Positions 7,374 through 15,530 of a stretch of DNA of 35,706 bases are shown one piece after another. This DNA comes from Stappia sp. (GTDB taxonomy: Bacteria > Pseudomonadota > Alphaproteobacteria > Rhizobiales > Stappiaceae). The position numbers and the translations under genes were made by a program. The notes under the pieces were generated by a model. The model was not told the DNA's origin. It did no database searches and saw only the letters and a program-made list of their open reading frames with translations. How positions within the stretch are numbered: position 1 is the first letter of the stretch; each line of letters opens with the position of its first letter. The stretch spans positions 1 through 35,706 of the forward strand of contig PBLF01000027.1 of NCBI GenBank assembly GCA_002722295.1, in the 5' to 3' direction.

Positions 7374-8657
7374 TCAGGCGGATCCGCGCACCTCCTCCGG
7401 CGGCGTCGGCCGGGCCGGGGCCGGACGACATGCGCCGGCAACCAGCAGGGCGACGACCACGAGCGCCAGTGGGTAGGCCGGTGCCAGTCCGTGAGCGACG
7501 ACGAGATAGGCAGCGAGCGCTCCCGCGAGCACCGCCAGCAGGACCTCGGCCGCATTGCGGGCAATGCGAAGGAAGGACAGCGCCGCGATCCCGTAGAGGA
7601 TGAGGAAGTTCTGTCCCGCCAGGGCGAGCATCCAGTCGAGGCGGAACAGACCCGCTCCGCTGGCACACAGGACACTTGCGAGGGCGAGCGACGTCATTCC
7701 AACGGCAAGCCAGGGACTCCCCCCGCGCGTCGTGCGGACAAACGCCGGCAGAATGCCCTCGCGGCTCAGGGAATAGAGCATTCGCGACACGGCCCAGATC
7801 GCGCCGGCAAGGTTCGCCAGGATGATGGCACCCGCCAGCCAGGCAACCGCCATGCCGCCCGAGGCGCCCAGGCTCACGCGCGCAATGTCGACGAACGCGG
7901 TCTCGAAGCCCGCATCGAGGCCGAGACGCTGGGTCGCGAAGGCAATCACGAGATAGATCGAGACGGTGAGCGCGAACGAGGCCAGCATCGCAATCGGAAA
8001 GTCCCGGCGCGGGTTGCTGAACTCCTCCGCCGTGTTCGCCGCCATTTCCCAGCCCGTGAAGGCGAAGAACAGCATCATGAAGGGCAAGGCCACCCGTGCC
8101 GGTTCCAGTGTCTCGGGCAGCAGCGAGGGCACGTGCGCGGCCCCTTCGCCCGAATTGGCCAGAAGTGCGCCGGCCAGCGCCAGCAGGACGATCGCCACCG
8201 TGATGACCACCGCCATGAGGGCGTTGACGCGCGACACCAGTGCGCTCGGCGCCATGTGCATTGCCGTGGCAAGCGCGAGCAGGAGAAGACCGCTTGCAAA
8301 GGGAGGCAGGCCGGTAACCCCGGAAAGATAGTGACCACCAGTGAGCGCAATGGACGGCAGGCCGAACAGAACCGCCCCCAGAAGCAGAAACGAGGCAACG
8401 GTGTATCCGCGCCGGCCAAAGCCGATCATCGCGTAATGGGCGATACCGCCGGCGTCCGGATAGCGCCGCCCCATCACGATGAAGACACCCAGGAGCGGAA
8501 GCGAGGCCAGCGCGCAAAGGATCCACGCGAGAAAGGCGTGATCCCCCACCTGCTTCACCGCGAGGCCGGGGAGCGCGAGTATGCCGGCCCCGATCACGAT
8601 GTTGAGCATGAGCGCAATCCCGCGCGCAATCGTCAAAGGCTTTCGCAAGCCCGACAT
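7374..8657 (-). CDS. YjeH-like amino-acid exporter (APC superfamily)
   Basis: A 427-residue membrane protein with about twelve helices. The N-terminus (MSGLRKPLTIARGIALMLN followed by GAGILALPGLA) has the APC unwound-helix glycine motif and resembles E. coli YjeH, an exporter of methionine and branched-chain amino acids; overall length also fits (YjeH about 418). FFAFTGWEMAANTAEEFSNP around the middle is the typical APC helix 6 region. Start ATG 8655-8657 has GGGAGAGG upstream, and longer in-frame starts add only a polar leader. It is divergent from an Lrp/AsnC regulator across a 215-bp gap containing a perfect palindrome, the usual arrangement for an exporter controlled by an amino-acid sensor. 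Substrate is inferred, not proven. Confidence 0.8.
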   Translation of the reverse strand: MSGLRKPLTIARGIALMLNIVIGAGILALPGLAVKQVGDHAFLAWILCALASLPLLGVFIVMGRRYPDAGGIAHYAMIGFGRRGYTVASFLLLGAVLFGLPSIALTGGHYLSGVTGLPPFASGLLLLALATAMHMAPSALVSRVNALMAVVITVAIVLLALAGALLANSGEGAAHVPSLLPETLEPARVALPFMMLFFAFTGWEMAANTAEEFSNPRRDFPIAMLASFALTVSIYLVIAFATQRLGLDAGFETAFVDIARVSLGASGGMAVAWLAGAIILANLAGAIWAVSRMLYSLSREGILPAFVRTTRGGSPWLAVGMTSLALASVLCASGAGLFRLDWMLALAGQNFLILYGIAALSFLRIARNAAEVLLAVLAGALAAYLVVAHGLAPAYPLALVVVALLVAGACRPAPARPTPPEEVRGSA

Positions 8658-8803
8658 AGACCTCTCCCGCCGTCCCGGACGTCTGCCGCATGCCGCTGCC
8701 TTTGCTCCTGCGGAGGCCCCGGCCGGCATGGCACCGATACCGCCTTGGATAGCCGGGCAAAGCGCGAGAGAGTACCTTGCGATTTGACAAAAGATTTGCG
8801 AAA

Positions 8804-8821
8804 TGCGAGAAATTTCTCGCA
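8804..8821. promoter_or_regulatory. Perfect 18-bp palindrome, probable Lrp-family operator
   Basis: TGCGAGAAATTTCTCGCA is a perfect palindrome lying between the divergent exporter and Lrp/AsnC genes. Additional half-site-like copies occur nearby: TTTGCGAAA at 8795-8803 and CTCTCGCA at 8843-8850. Lrp-type regulators bind arrays of such AT-centred dyads, so control of both genes from this site is likely. Confidence 0.65.
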
Positions 8822-8872
8822 CCAGTTGCAAATATATATCAACTCTCGCACATGCACGGGAAAGGTGGACCG

Positions 8873-9409
8873 ATGGATATCGCCTTGTCGCCGATGGACC
8901 GCAAGCTGATCCGCCTGCTGGAGGAAGACTCCCGCCGTTCCTACACCGAACTGGCTGCAATCCTTGGCGTCTCGCGCATGACCGTGAAGAACCGTGTCGA
9001 CCGGCTGGTGGATCGCGGCGTGATCGAGACCTTCACGATCAAGCTCGCCGATACGGGCCCCAGCGGCCCGACCCAGCCCGCGGCGACCGCCTTCTTCCAC
9101 CTCAAGCTGAAACGCCCGTTCTGCAAGACCGTCTATGAGACGATCGAGGCGTGGCCGGAGGTGCTTGGAGCATGGTCCATCGCGGGAGAGACGGACATGA
9201 CGCTGCTTGTGAGTTGCGCCTCGGACGGAACGCTGGAGGAGCTGCGCGACCGCCTCGCCCGGCATCCGGAAGTGCAGGCGCTGTCCACGGCAATGGTTTT
9301 GCGCCAGTGGCGTCACAGGACGGACGGCGCCCCCGGCACGGCACAACGCATCCCCGCACCGGACGTCCTGGAAAAAGCGGAGCCGCGGCTGCAGGAGGAG
9401 ATGTTGTGA
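8873..9409 (+). CDS. Lrp/AsnC-family transcriptional regulator
   Basis: A 178-residue regulator. Residues 5-60 form the winged helix-turn-helix (MDRKLIRLLEEDSRRSYTEL, then the recognition helix VSRMTVKNRVDRLVDRGVIE). The C-terminal half is a RAM/AsnC ligand-binding domain (FFHLKLKRPFCKTVYETIEA, then VLGAWSIAGETDMTLLVSCA), where amino acids bind and octamers form. The chosen ATG has AAAGGTGG upstream; an alternative ATG lies at 8852. It probably controls the divergent YjeH-like exporter and itself through the palindrome at 8804-8821. Its stop overlaps the start of a 66-residue ORF by 4 bp (GTGA). Confidence 0.88.
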   Translation: MDIALSPMDRKLIRLLEEDSRRSYTELAAILGVSRMTVKNRVDRLVDRGVIETFTIKLADTGPSGPTQPAATAFFHLKLKRPFCKTVYETIEAWPEVLGAWSIAGETDMTLLVSCASDGTLEELRDRLARHPEVQALSTAMVLRQWRHRTDGAPGTAQRIPAPDVLEKAEPRLQEEML

Positions 9410-9606
9410 ACACCAAGACGCGCGCAAATTCGTTTGTGCTGATCTCGACCGAAATCAACCGATGCATCTTCGAGGGCAACGTGGACGAGGCCTTGAGCCT
9501 GATCGGCGACTACATGCAGGAAAACGGCATGACAGCATCCCTCGAGATCGTTGCCTCGATCCCGACCAGGGCCATTCCGCGCCGACCGCCACGGTCCGTC
9601 CAGTAA
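9406..9606 (+). CDS. Small protein of unknown function coupled to the Lrp gene
   Basis: A 66-codon frame begins with GTG at 9406, overlapping the regulator stop by 4 bp and preceded by a strong ribosome binding site (GGAGGAG, 9393-9399). The product (MNTKTRANSFVLISTEINRC, then DEALSLIGDYMQENGMTASL) has no membrane segment and one cysteine; it looks like a compact alpha/beta protein with a basic, proline-rich C-terminus. I do not recognise it. Tight coupling to an Lrp regulator suggests a related role, perhaps as a partner or modulator, but that is speculation. It converges on the HerA-like gene with 10 bp between stops. Confidence 0.55.
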   Translation: MNTKTRANSFVLISTEINRCIFEGNVDEALSLIGDYMQENGMTASLEIVASIPTRAIPRRPPRSVQ

Positions 9607-9616
9607 GGTCGGGAGC

Positions 9617-11101
9617 CTAAAGCAGGGCCCGCGCCGCCGGCGCCGCTGTCTGGCGATCCAGGTCGGTCAGCGTGACGATCCTGTTTCCCCGCAGGTCATT
9701 GGCACAGACCAGGAACCCCTGCTCTTCCATGTGGGTCAGAAGCCAGCGCGCCCGGCCGGGCGAGCGGGTACCATAGGCCGTGGCGATCTCCTGATCCGAA
9801 GGACACGGCTCTCCCTGCAAGGCCGCACGGGCGATCAGCAGATAGACGCCGCGCATCTCCTCCGGCAGGCTCGCGGCCACGGCTTCGGCGGTCGCCCAGA
9901 TCTCGGGATCGACATCCGTGTCGGAAACGCCGGCCCGCGCCAGTGCGACGCGCTGGCGAAAGCTTGCAAGATCCAGCGGCCGGCCCGACAGCCTTGCGAT
10001 GCGGCAGCGCACCTGAAAATCCTGATAAAGCGCGGCGACCGGCTGGAAGGCGGCTTCCGGATCCTCGAGCAACTCGCCGATGATGGCATCGATCGCCTTC
10101 TCGCGGGCCTCGTCGTTCTCGATAGGCGCAAACTCGAGTGCGTCGCGTGCCGAAGCCTGACGGGTCAGCCGTTCAAGCACCTCCGACGCCGGAACGCTCT
10201 CCTGCACGGGCGGACGCTCCGCCTCGGTCCGTTCGCCCTGCGAAGCCGGCTGGAACAGCAGATCCTGAAGATCCTCCGGGCGCGATTGCGGTAGTGGCGT
10301 GAGCTTCGGCCCACCACCTCGTCCGACCGTTTCGACAGACCCGATACGCACCTGCAGCGGCCGGCGTGAGACGGCCGGGCCGAGGGCCACGAAGTGTCCG
10401 CGATCGAGGTTGCGAAAGGACTCCGCCTGACGCTTCTCCATGCCGAGCAGATCGGCGGCCCGGGCCATGTCGATGTCGAGAAACGTGCGCCCCATCAGGA
10501 AATTGGACGCCTCGGCCGCCACGTTCTTGGCCAGCTTGGCCAGGCGCTGGGTCGCGATGACGCCCGCAAGCCCGCGCTTGCGGCCACGGCACATCAGATT
10601 GGTCATGGCCCCGAGGGAGACCCGGCGCGCATCCTCACCCGTGTCTCCCGAGGCGGCCGGCGCGAAGAGCTGCGCCTCGTCCACCACCACCAGAACCGGA
10701 TACCAGTGGTCACGGTCGGCCTCGAAGAGCGCATTGAGAAAGACCGCCGCCGCCTTCATCTGCCGGTCAGGCTCCAGCCCCTCCAGGTTGAGTACAACGG
10801 AGACACGATGCGCGCGTACACGCGCGGCAATGACCGCGAGATCCCGTTCGCTCGCCGCCGCATCGACCACCACATGGCCGAACCGGTCCGACAGCGTGAC
10901 GAAATCCCCTTCCGGATCGACGATGACCTGCTGCACCCAGGCCGCGCTTTGTTCGAGCAGACGGCGCAGAAGATGCGACTTGCCGGACCCCGAGTTCCCT
11001 TGCACCAGCAGACGGGTCGCCAGAAGTTCTTCCAGATCGAAGCCGCAGGGCCCGGACGCGCCGCCCCCCATCACTTCGCCCATGTCGATACTGACTGTCA
11101 T
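9617..11101 (-). CDS. HerA-like FtsK/HerA-superfamily ATPase
   Basis: A 494-residue protein of the HerA/DUF853-like branch of FtsK-HerA motors, which act on DNA as hexamers. Walker A is GNSGSGKS (residues 35-42); a DPEGD motif typical of HerA follows at 62-66; Walker B is VLVVVDEAQLF (136-146), followed by the sensor-like GVIATQRLAKL and the arginine-rich MCRGRKRG. The last 170 residues form an extra helical region ending in a probable winged helix (ATAYGTRSPGRARWLLTHME). Start MTVSIDMG was chosen because upstream in-frame sequence is low complexity. No NurA nuclease, Sir2 or other usual HerA partner lies nearby, so the role (repair, plasmid or chromosome maintenance, or defence) is open. Confidence 0.78.
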   Translation of the reverse strand: MTVSIDMGEVMGGGASGPCGFDLEELLATRLLVQGNSGSGKSHLLRRLLEQSAAWVQQVIVDPEGDFVTLSDRFGHVVVDAAASERDLAVIAARVRAHRVSVVLNLEGLEPDRQMKAAAVFLNALFEADRDHWYPVLVVVDEAQLFAPAASGDTGEDARRVSLGAMTNLMCRGRKRGLAGVIATQRLAKLAKNVAAEASNFLMGRTFLDIDMARAADLLGMEKRQAESFRNLDRGHFVALGPAVSRRPLQVRIGSVETVGRGGGPKLTPLPQSRPEDLQDLLFQPASQGERTEAERPPVQESVPASEVLERLTRQASARDALEFAPIENDEAREKAIDAIIGELLEDPEAAFQPVAALYQDFQVRCRIARLSGRPLDLASFRQRVALARAGVSDTDVDPEIWATAEAVAASLPEEMRGVYLLIARAALQGEPCPSDQEIATAYGTRSPGRARWLLTHMEEQGFLVCANDLRGNRIVTLTDLDRQTAAPAARALL

Positions 11102-11414
11102 CCGTGAACTGTCATCCGCTTGATGCGCCTTGCCGCCGCCCGGAGGGCCAATCCGGTCGCGCGCCTGCAACGGCGCCGGGCCGCCATGTGCCCATGAGTG
11201 CCACACCCCCACCTCGGAATAAACCGCAGGCGCCCGCGACATGTCGCGCACGGTTCGCCGGCCCCCTGGCCGGACAGGACTTGTGACAAGGCGCCAAGTA
11301 TCGTCGATTCGCCGGCGAACGAAAACTCCTGCAAGCTGCCCCCACGGCATTAGCTACGTGTTTACCGCAGGCCCTGTAAGTCACGATAAACCCGACATCC
11401 ACAAGGTGTTATTC
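11102..11414. other. Divergent intergenic region, HerA-like ATPase / globin chemoreceptor
   Basis: This 313-bp gap must hold promoters in both directions. The open frames that cross it look like extensions of the flanking genes, not separate genes. An AAGGTG at 11403-11408 is a plausible ribosome binding site for the chemoreceptor ATG at 11415. I see no clear operator, terminator or RNA structure. Confidence 0.5.
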
Positions 11415-13196
11415 ATGACCGCTCCCTCTCAGCCCACAGATCGACAGACCGGCCTCGACCTTGCCAAGGCAATAGCGGGTTTCCTGGGCATCGATGCGCA
11501 CGAGACGGGCGACGTCCGGGCCTCGTGGGAAAAACTCGAGCCCGCAATGCCCGGCATTCTCGATTCCTTCTACGAAGCAATCGCGAAGACGCCGGAGCTT
11601 GCCGGAATGCTCGGCTCGTCCGAGAAGGGCGTCGCCAACCTGAAGAAGGCGCAGTCCTCGCACTGGGGCCATATCTTCACGCACCCGCTCGGCCCCTCCA
11701 TCGTCGAGCGCTCGGAGCGTATTGGCGCGGCCCATGTGCGCACGGGCCTTGAGCCCAAGTGGTATCTCGCCGCCTATGGGCGCCTTCTCGTGGACGGAAT
11801 TCCGGCTCTCGCACGTGCCTATCCGCTTCAGCCGGGGCGCCTTGCCCAGGCCGTCCAGATGCTGGTCGGCCGGATCTTCATCGACATGATCCTGTCGTAT
11901 GACGCCTATGAGAAAGGCGTTCTTGCACAGCGAGCGGAGGAGCATCGCGCCGACACCGAACTGGTCTCCCTGCGCAATCTCGCCGGAACGATCACCGACG
12001 TGAACGACCTGGCCATCGGCATGGCGTCCTTCTCTCGCAACACGAAACGCGCCCGTGAAAGCGGCCAGGCGATCTCCGCGGCAGCGACCGAACTGGTCAC
12101 CTCGGTCGAGCAGATCGCGTCCAACAGCGATGGCGCGGCCGCGAAGGCGGATGCGACGAACTCGGCCGTTCTTGAAGGCCTGAGCGCGATGCAGGAGGTC
12201 TCCGGATGCATGAGCGACATCTCGGCCACCTCCCGGGAAAGCGCGGCCAATCTCGCCGAACTCCAGCGTGCCTCCGAGCAGATCGAAGACTTCCTGTCCG
12301 TGATCGAGAACATCGCCAGCCAGACCAACCTGCTCGCGCTCAATGCCACCATCGAGGCGGCGCGCGCGGGTGATGCCGGCAAGGGCTTCGCGGTTGTCGC
12401 GCAGGAGGTCAAGAGCCTGGCCACCCAGGCGGCGAAGGCCACGGAGGACATAACTCACCGCATCGCGACCCTGCGCAGCGGCATGACCACGACGCAGCAG
12501 GCCATCGCCAGTTCGAACGACGCCATCGAGCGCGGGCAGAAGACGATCTCGGACGCCCACGAGCGCATGAACGAGATCACGACACAGATCGGCGACGTTT
12601 CCGAGCGGATGAAGGAAATCTCGCAGATCCTTCAGCAGCAGAAGGATTCCAGCCAGGAGATCGCCGAGAGCATCAACGGCGTGGCGGATCTGGCGGCGGA
12701 AAACGATCGCGAACTGGTGTCCATGAGCGAGACGCTGCAGGCGAGCAACGACCGTTTCGCCGCGTCCGCGGGCAACTGGTTCGACGCGTCCTCCAGCCGC
12801 TCCATGTGCGAGATGGCCAAGATCGACCACGTCCTGTTCAAGAAGCGCGTGGTGGACACCATCATCGGGCACGACAACTGGTCAACCGGCGAGATTCCCG
12901 ACCATCACATGTGCCGCTTCGGGCGCTGGTACGAGAGCATCGACAACGAGGCCGTGCGACGGCACCCCGCCTACACCGCGATCAATGCCCCACACAAGCT
13001 GGTTCACGCAGCCGCCAAGGCGGCGCTCGAAGCCCATGCCAGGGGCGACAACGAGGCGACATCACGGCACTTGCACGAGCTTGATCGCGCAAGCCGGACG
13101 GTGATCCAGGCGCTCGACGAACTGTCGGCCGTTTTCGAGGCGGAGCTTGCAAGGGAAACACCTCCCCCGGTCCTCGCGCGCAAGGCGTCCGCCTGA
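11415..13196 (+). CDS. Soluble globin-coupled chemoreceptor with C-terminal CZB zinc domain
   Basis: A 593-residue methyl-accepting chemotaxis protein without membrane helices. Residues about 30-175 are a globin-coupled-sensor haem domain with the proximal-histidine motif [20 protein letters not shown] (His107), as in HemAT. Residues about 200-450 are a coiled-coil signalling domain; the hairpin tip that contacts CheA/CheW is at 297-340 ([20 protein letters not shown] then [15 protein letters not shown]). Residues about 470-545 are a chemoreceptor zinc-binding (CZB) domain with His472, Cys500 in HHMCRFGRW, His527 and His531 as likely zinc ligands. It would sense O2 (possibly NO or CO) through haem and zinc or oxidants such as HOCl through CZB, signalling cytoplasmically to the flagellar motor. 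No che genes are in the window. The ATG at 11415 is chosen; upstream frame is not globin-like. Confidence 0.92.
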   Translation: MTAPSQPTDRQTGLDLAKAIAGFLGIDAHETGDVRASWEKLEPAMPGILDSFYEAIAKTPELAGMLGSSEKGVANLKKAQSSHWGHIFTHPLGPSIVERSERIGAAHVRTGLEPKWYLAAYGRLLVDGIPALARAYPLQPGRLAQAVQMLVGRIFIDMILSYDAYEKGVLAQRAEEHRADTELVSLRNLAGTITDVNDLAIGMASFSRNTKRARESGQAISAAATELVTSVEQIASNSDGAAAKADATNSAVLEGLSAMQEVSGCMSDISATSRESAANLAELQRASEQIEDFLSVIENIASQTNLLALNATIEAARAGDAGKGFAVVAQEVKSLATQAAKATEDITHRIATLRSGMTTTQQAIASSNDAIERGQKTISDAHERMNEITTQIGDVSERMKEISQILQQQKDSSQEIAESINGVADLAAENDRELVSMSETLQASNDRFAASAGNWFDASSSRSMCEMAKIDHVLFKKRVVDTIIGHDNWSTGEIPDHHMCRFGRWYESIDNEAVRRHPAYTAINAPHKLVHAAAKAALEAHARGDNEATSRHLHELDRASRTVIQALDELSAVFEAELARETPPPVLARKASA

Positions 13197-13222
13197 ACGA
13201 AAGGCCGCGAGGGGCGCAACCG

Positions 13223-13246
13223 GCGCGAGCGTCTTCCCGCTTGCGC
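13223..13246 (+). terminator. Possible terminator after the chemoreceptor gene
   Basis: GCGCGAGCG (13223-13231) pairs with CGCTTGCGC (13238-13246), allowing one G-T pair, across a 6-base loop, and is followed by the T-rich TTCGTCTTCAC. It lies 27 bp after the chemoreceptor stop. The T-tract is imperfect. Confidence 0.45.
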
Positions 13247-13322
13247 TTCGTCTTCACATTCGAAATCATGCATTCGTCAGAAAGAGGCCGCAAACTCCAG
13301 GCGGCCCGTTCGGGAGGATGAC

Positions 13323-13913
13323 ATGATGACACGGTTCCCTTCGCACGTTTCCGGCCGCCTGTGCCTGGCGGCGGTGCTCGGTTGCGCCCTGCAGGCAGCC
13401 CCCGCCCTTGCCGAGGACGGCCTCCAGATCAGTCCCGGCGTAACGTCGATGACCGTCGAAACCGAGGACGGGCCGGTCGAAATCACCCGGTCGCGCAACG
13501 AGACACAGCTCATCGGCGGCGTTCTGCAGCCACTGGTGCCGGTCCCGGGTGTCCAGCCCGCCGGCGAGCTTGAAGTTCTGGCGGCCCTGCAGGATCCGAA
13601 TGCGCGGGTCGTGGACATGCGCACGACGGAGTGGCGCGTGAAGGCAACGATCCCGGGCTCGATCCACATTCCCTACACCGAGGTCTCCATGCGCCTCGAC
13701 GAACTGGGCTGCACCGGCGAACAGGGAAAGTGGGATTGCGCTTCTGCACTGGAGGTCTTCGCCTTCTGCAACGGCCCCGCCTGTCCGCAAAGCCCCACCG
13801 CGATCAAGGCCATGGTGCGCGAGGGCTATCCGGCCGAGAAGATCCACTACTATCGCGGCGGCATGCAGGACTGGATGGTGCTTGGCCTGACGACGGCCGA
13901 AGGCATGTTCTAG
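13323..13913 (+). CDS. Periplasmic rhodanese-like domain protein
   Basis: A 196-residue exported protein. Residues 1-31 are a signal peptide (hydrophobic core then PALA|ED). Residues about 75-190 form a rhodanese domain: DPNARVVDMRTTEWRVKATI, then PGSIHIPYTE, the active-site loop FCNGPACPQS with the catalytic-position Cys in CNGPAC, and YYRGGMQDWMVLGL. The active loop is longer than in classical CRxGxR thiosulfate sulfurtransferases, so activity may differ; such domains also act as thiol or redox carriers. GGGAGG lies upstream of tandem ATG codons at 13323 and 13326. The stop codon TAG is part of the CTAG target abutting a solo IS end (13914-13931), so an insertion event sits exactly at the gene's end. 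Confidence 0.8.
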   Translation: MMTRFPSHVSGRLCLAAVLGCALQAAPALAEDGLQISPGVTSMTVETEDGPVEITRSRNETQLIGGVLQPLVPVPGVQPAGELEVLAALQDPNARVVDMRTTEWRVKATIPGSIHIPYTEVSMRLDELGCTGEQGKWDCASALEVFAFCNGPACPQSPTAIKAMVREGYPAEKIHYYRGGMQDWMVLGLTTAEGMF

Positions 13914-13931
13914 GAACTGTCCCCATAAACG
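13914..13931 (+). repeat. Solo IS427-type terminus
   Basis: GAACTGTCCCCATAAACG follows CTAG at 13910-13913. The last 15 bases, CTGTCCCCATAAACG, are identical to 5159-5173 inside the left terminus of the IS5-family element, which also follows CTAG. No transposase and no opposing end are found before matB. It looks like a scar or deletion remnant of a second copy. Confidence 0.6.
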
Positions 13932-13947
13932 AGACGGATGAATCAAA

Positions 13948-13980
13948 GACGGGCGGAGCGGCAATGCCGTTCCGCCCGTC
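13948..13980 (-). terminator. Rho-independent-type terminator of the malonate operon
   Basis: GACGGGCGGAGCGGCA (13948-13963) pairs with TGCCGTTCCGCCCGTC (13965-13980) over 16 positions with one G-T wobble. Read leftwards, the stem is followed by TTTGATT. It lies 32 bp past the matB stop on the matB strand. The T-tract is short, but the stem is strong. Confidence 0.7.
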
Positions 13981-14012
13981 CCTGGTTCCGGATCGCGTCT
14001 TTCAACGCGGGA

Positions 14013-15530
14013 TCAGGCGAAGGTGTCCTTGAACTGATCGCGCAGGACGTTCTTCTGGATCTTGCCCATGGTGTTGCGCGGCAGTTCGTCCAGCACATAG
14101 ACCTTCTTGGGCTGCTTGAACTTTGCGAGCTTGTCGGCAAGCGGAGTGATCACCGCATCCGCGTCGATCTTCGCTCCCTTGTGCGGCGCGACGACAGCCA
14201 CGACCCCCTCGCCGAAATCCGCATGGGGAACGCCGATGACCGCGCTTTCGGCGACGCCCTCGATCTCGTCGATGACGGCTTCCACCTCGGCCGGATAGAC
14301 GTTGAAGCCACCGGAAATGATGAGGTCCTTCGACCGGCCGACGATGGACACATAGCCGCGCTCGTCGATCCGGCCCATGTCGCCGGTGATGAAGAAACCG
14401 TCTGCACGGAACTCGGACGCCGTCTTCTCCGGCATCTGCCAGTATCCCTTGAACACGTTCGCGCCCTTGACCTCGATCACGCCGACCTCGCCCTGGGGCA
14501 GGGCCTTGCCGGTCTCGGGGTCGGCGATGCGCAGATCCACGCCCGGCAGCGGGAAGCCGACGGTGCTGGGACGGCGGTCGCCGTCATAGGGGTTGGACGT
14601 GTTCATGTTGGTCTCGGTCATGCCGTAGCGCTCGAGGATGGCATGGCCGGTGCGGGCGCTGAACGCCTTGTGCACTTCCGCCGAAAGCGGCGCGGAGCCC
14701 GACACGAAAAGACGCATGTGCGAGGCGAGCTCACGCGTGAACGCGTCGCTTCCAAGCAGGCGGGCATAGAAGGTCGGGACCCCCATCATGGTGGTCGCCC
14801 TGGGCATCAGCCGCAGGATCTCGTCGAGGTCGAACTTCGGCAGGAACAGCAGCGAGCCGCCGGCCAGAAGCGTCACGTTGGTCGCGACGAACAGACCGTG
14901 GGTGTGGAAGATCGGCAGCGCGTGCAGAAGCACGTCGTCCGAGGTAAAGCGCCACTCGCGCATCAGCACCCGGGCGTTGGAGGCCAGGTTCTCATGACTG
15001 AGCATGGCGCCCTTGGACCGGCCGGTGGTGCCGGAAGTGTAGAGGATCGCAGCCAGATCATCGGCCCCGCGCGCCACGTCCTCGAAGGAGGTCGCGGACG
15101 CGTCGGCAGCCGCGCTGAGCGATCCCTTGCCGGCACCATCCAGCGTCTCGAGCCGGGCACCGGTCTTTTCTGCGATCGGAGCGATGGCATCGCGGCGCGC
15201 GGGGTCGCAGACGACGACGGCGGGCTTGGCGTCGCCGACGAAATACTCCACCTCGGCGGGCGTATAGGCGGTATTCAGCGGCAGGAAGACGCCGCCCGCG
15301 CGAACCGTACCGAGATAGAGCATGAGCGCGTCCGCGCTCTTCTCGACCTGCACCGCCACGCGGTCACCCGGCGTGACGCCGAGGGCCACCAGAGCGTTGG
15401 CATAGGCGGCCGACCGCTCGACCAGTCCGTCATAGGTCAGCGTGGCGCCGTCCGGCGTCTCGATGAAAGGGGCGCTTCCGTCGCTGATGGCTGCGCGGAT
15501 CTCGGAGAAAAGATGGTTCACTTGCGTCAT
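14013..15530 (-). CDS. matB: Malonyl-CoA synthetase MatB
   Basis: A 505-residue acyl-CoA synthetase (ANL superfamily) that makes malonyl-CoA from malonate, ATP and CoA in the cytoplasm. Seen are the P-loop motif AAILYTSGTTGRSKGAMLSH (residues 160-179), the adenylate-binding motif ERYGMTETNMNTSNPYDGDR, the hinge region GFFITGDMGRIDERGYVSIV with KDLIISGGFNVYP, and the catalytic lysine in PRNTMGKIQKNVLR near the C-terminus. Length equals rhizobial MatB (about 504). The start ATG overlaps the decarboxylase stop by 4 bp (15527-15530). With the upstream decarboxylase it completes malonate to acetyl-CoA. Last gene of the operon before the terminator at 13948-13980. Confidence 0.93.
   Translation of the reverse strand: MTQVNHLFSEIRAAISDGSAPFIETPDGATLTYDGLVERSAAYANALVALGVTPGDRVAVQVEKSADALMLYLGTVRAGGVFLPLNTAYTPAEVEYFVGDAKPAVVVCDPARRDAIAPIAEKTGARLETLDGAGKGSLSAAADASATSFEDVARGADDLAAILYTSGTTGRSKGAMLSHENLASNARVLMREWRFTSDDVLLHALPIFHTHGLFVATNVTLLAGGSLLFLPKFDLDEILRLMPRATTMMGVPTFYARLLGSDAFTRELASHMRLFVSGSAPLSAEVHKAFSARTGHAILERYGMTETNMNTSNPYDGDRRPSTVGFPLPGVDLRIADPETGKALPQGEVGVIEVKGANVFKGYWQMPEKTASEFRADGFFITGDMGRIDERGYVSIVGRSKDLIISGGFNVYPAEVEAVIDEIEGVAESAVIGVPHADFGEGVVAVVAPHKGAKIDADAVITPLADKLAKFKQPKKVYVLDELPRNTMGKIQKNVLRDQFKDTFA

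Noticed and set aside
7086..8909. Long plus-strand open frame of 607 codons opposite the antiporter and exporter genes.
   Set aside because: Very Arg/Gly/His-rich product with no family features; it is an antisense shadow of two clear membrane-protein genes in high-GC DNA.
13264..13273. AATCATGCAT before the rhodanese gene, identical to part of the nsrR operator.
   Set aside because: Only ten bases match; the ATACCTCTTT arm and any inverted partner are absent, so a second NsrR site is not supported.
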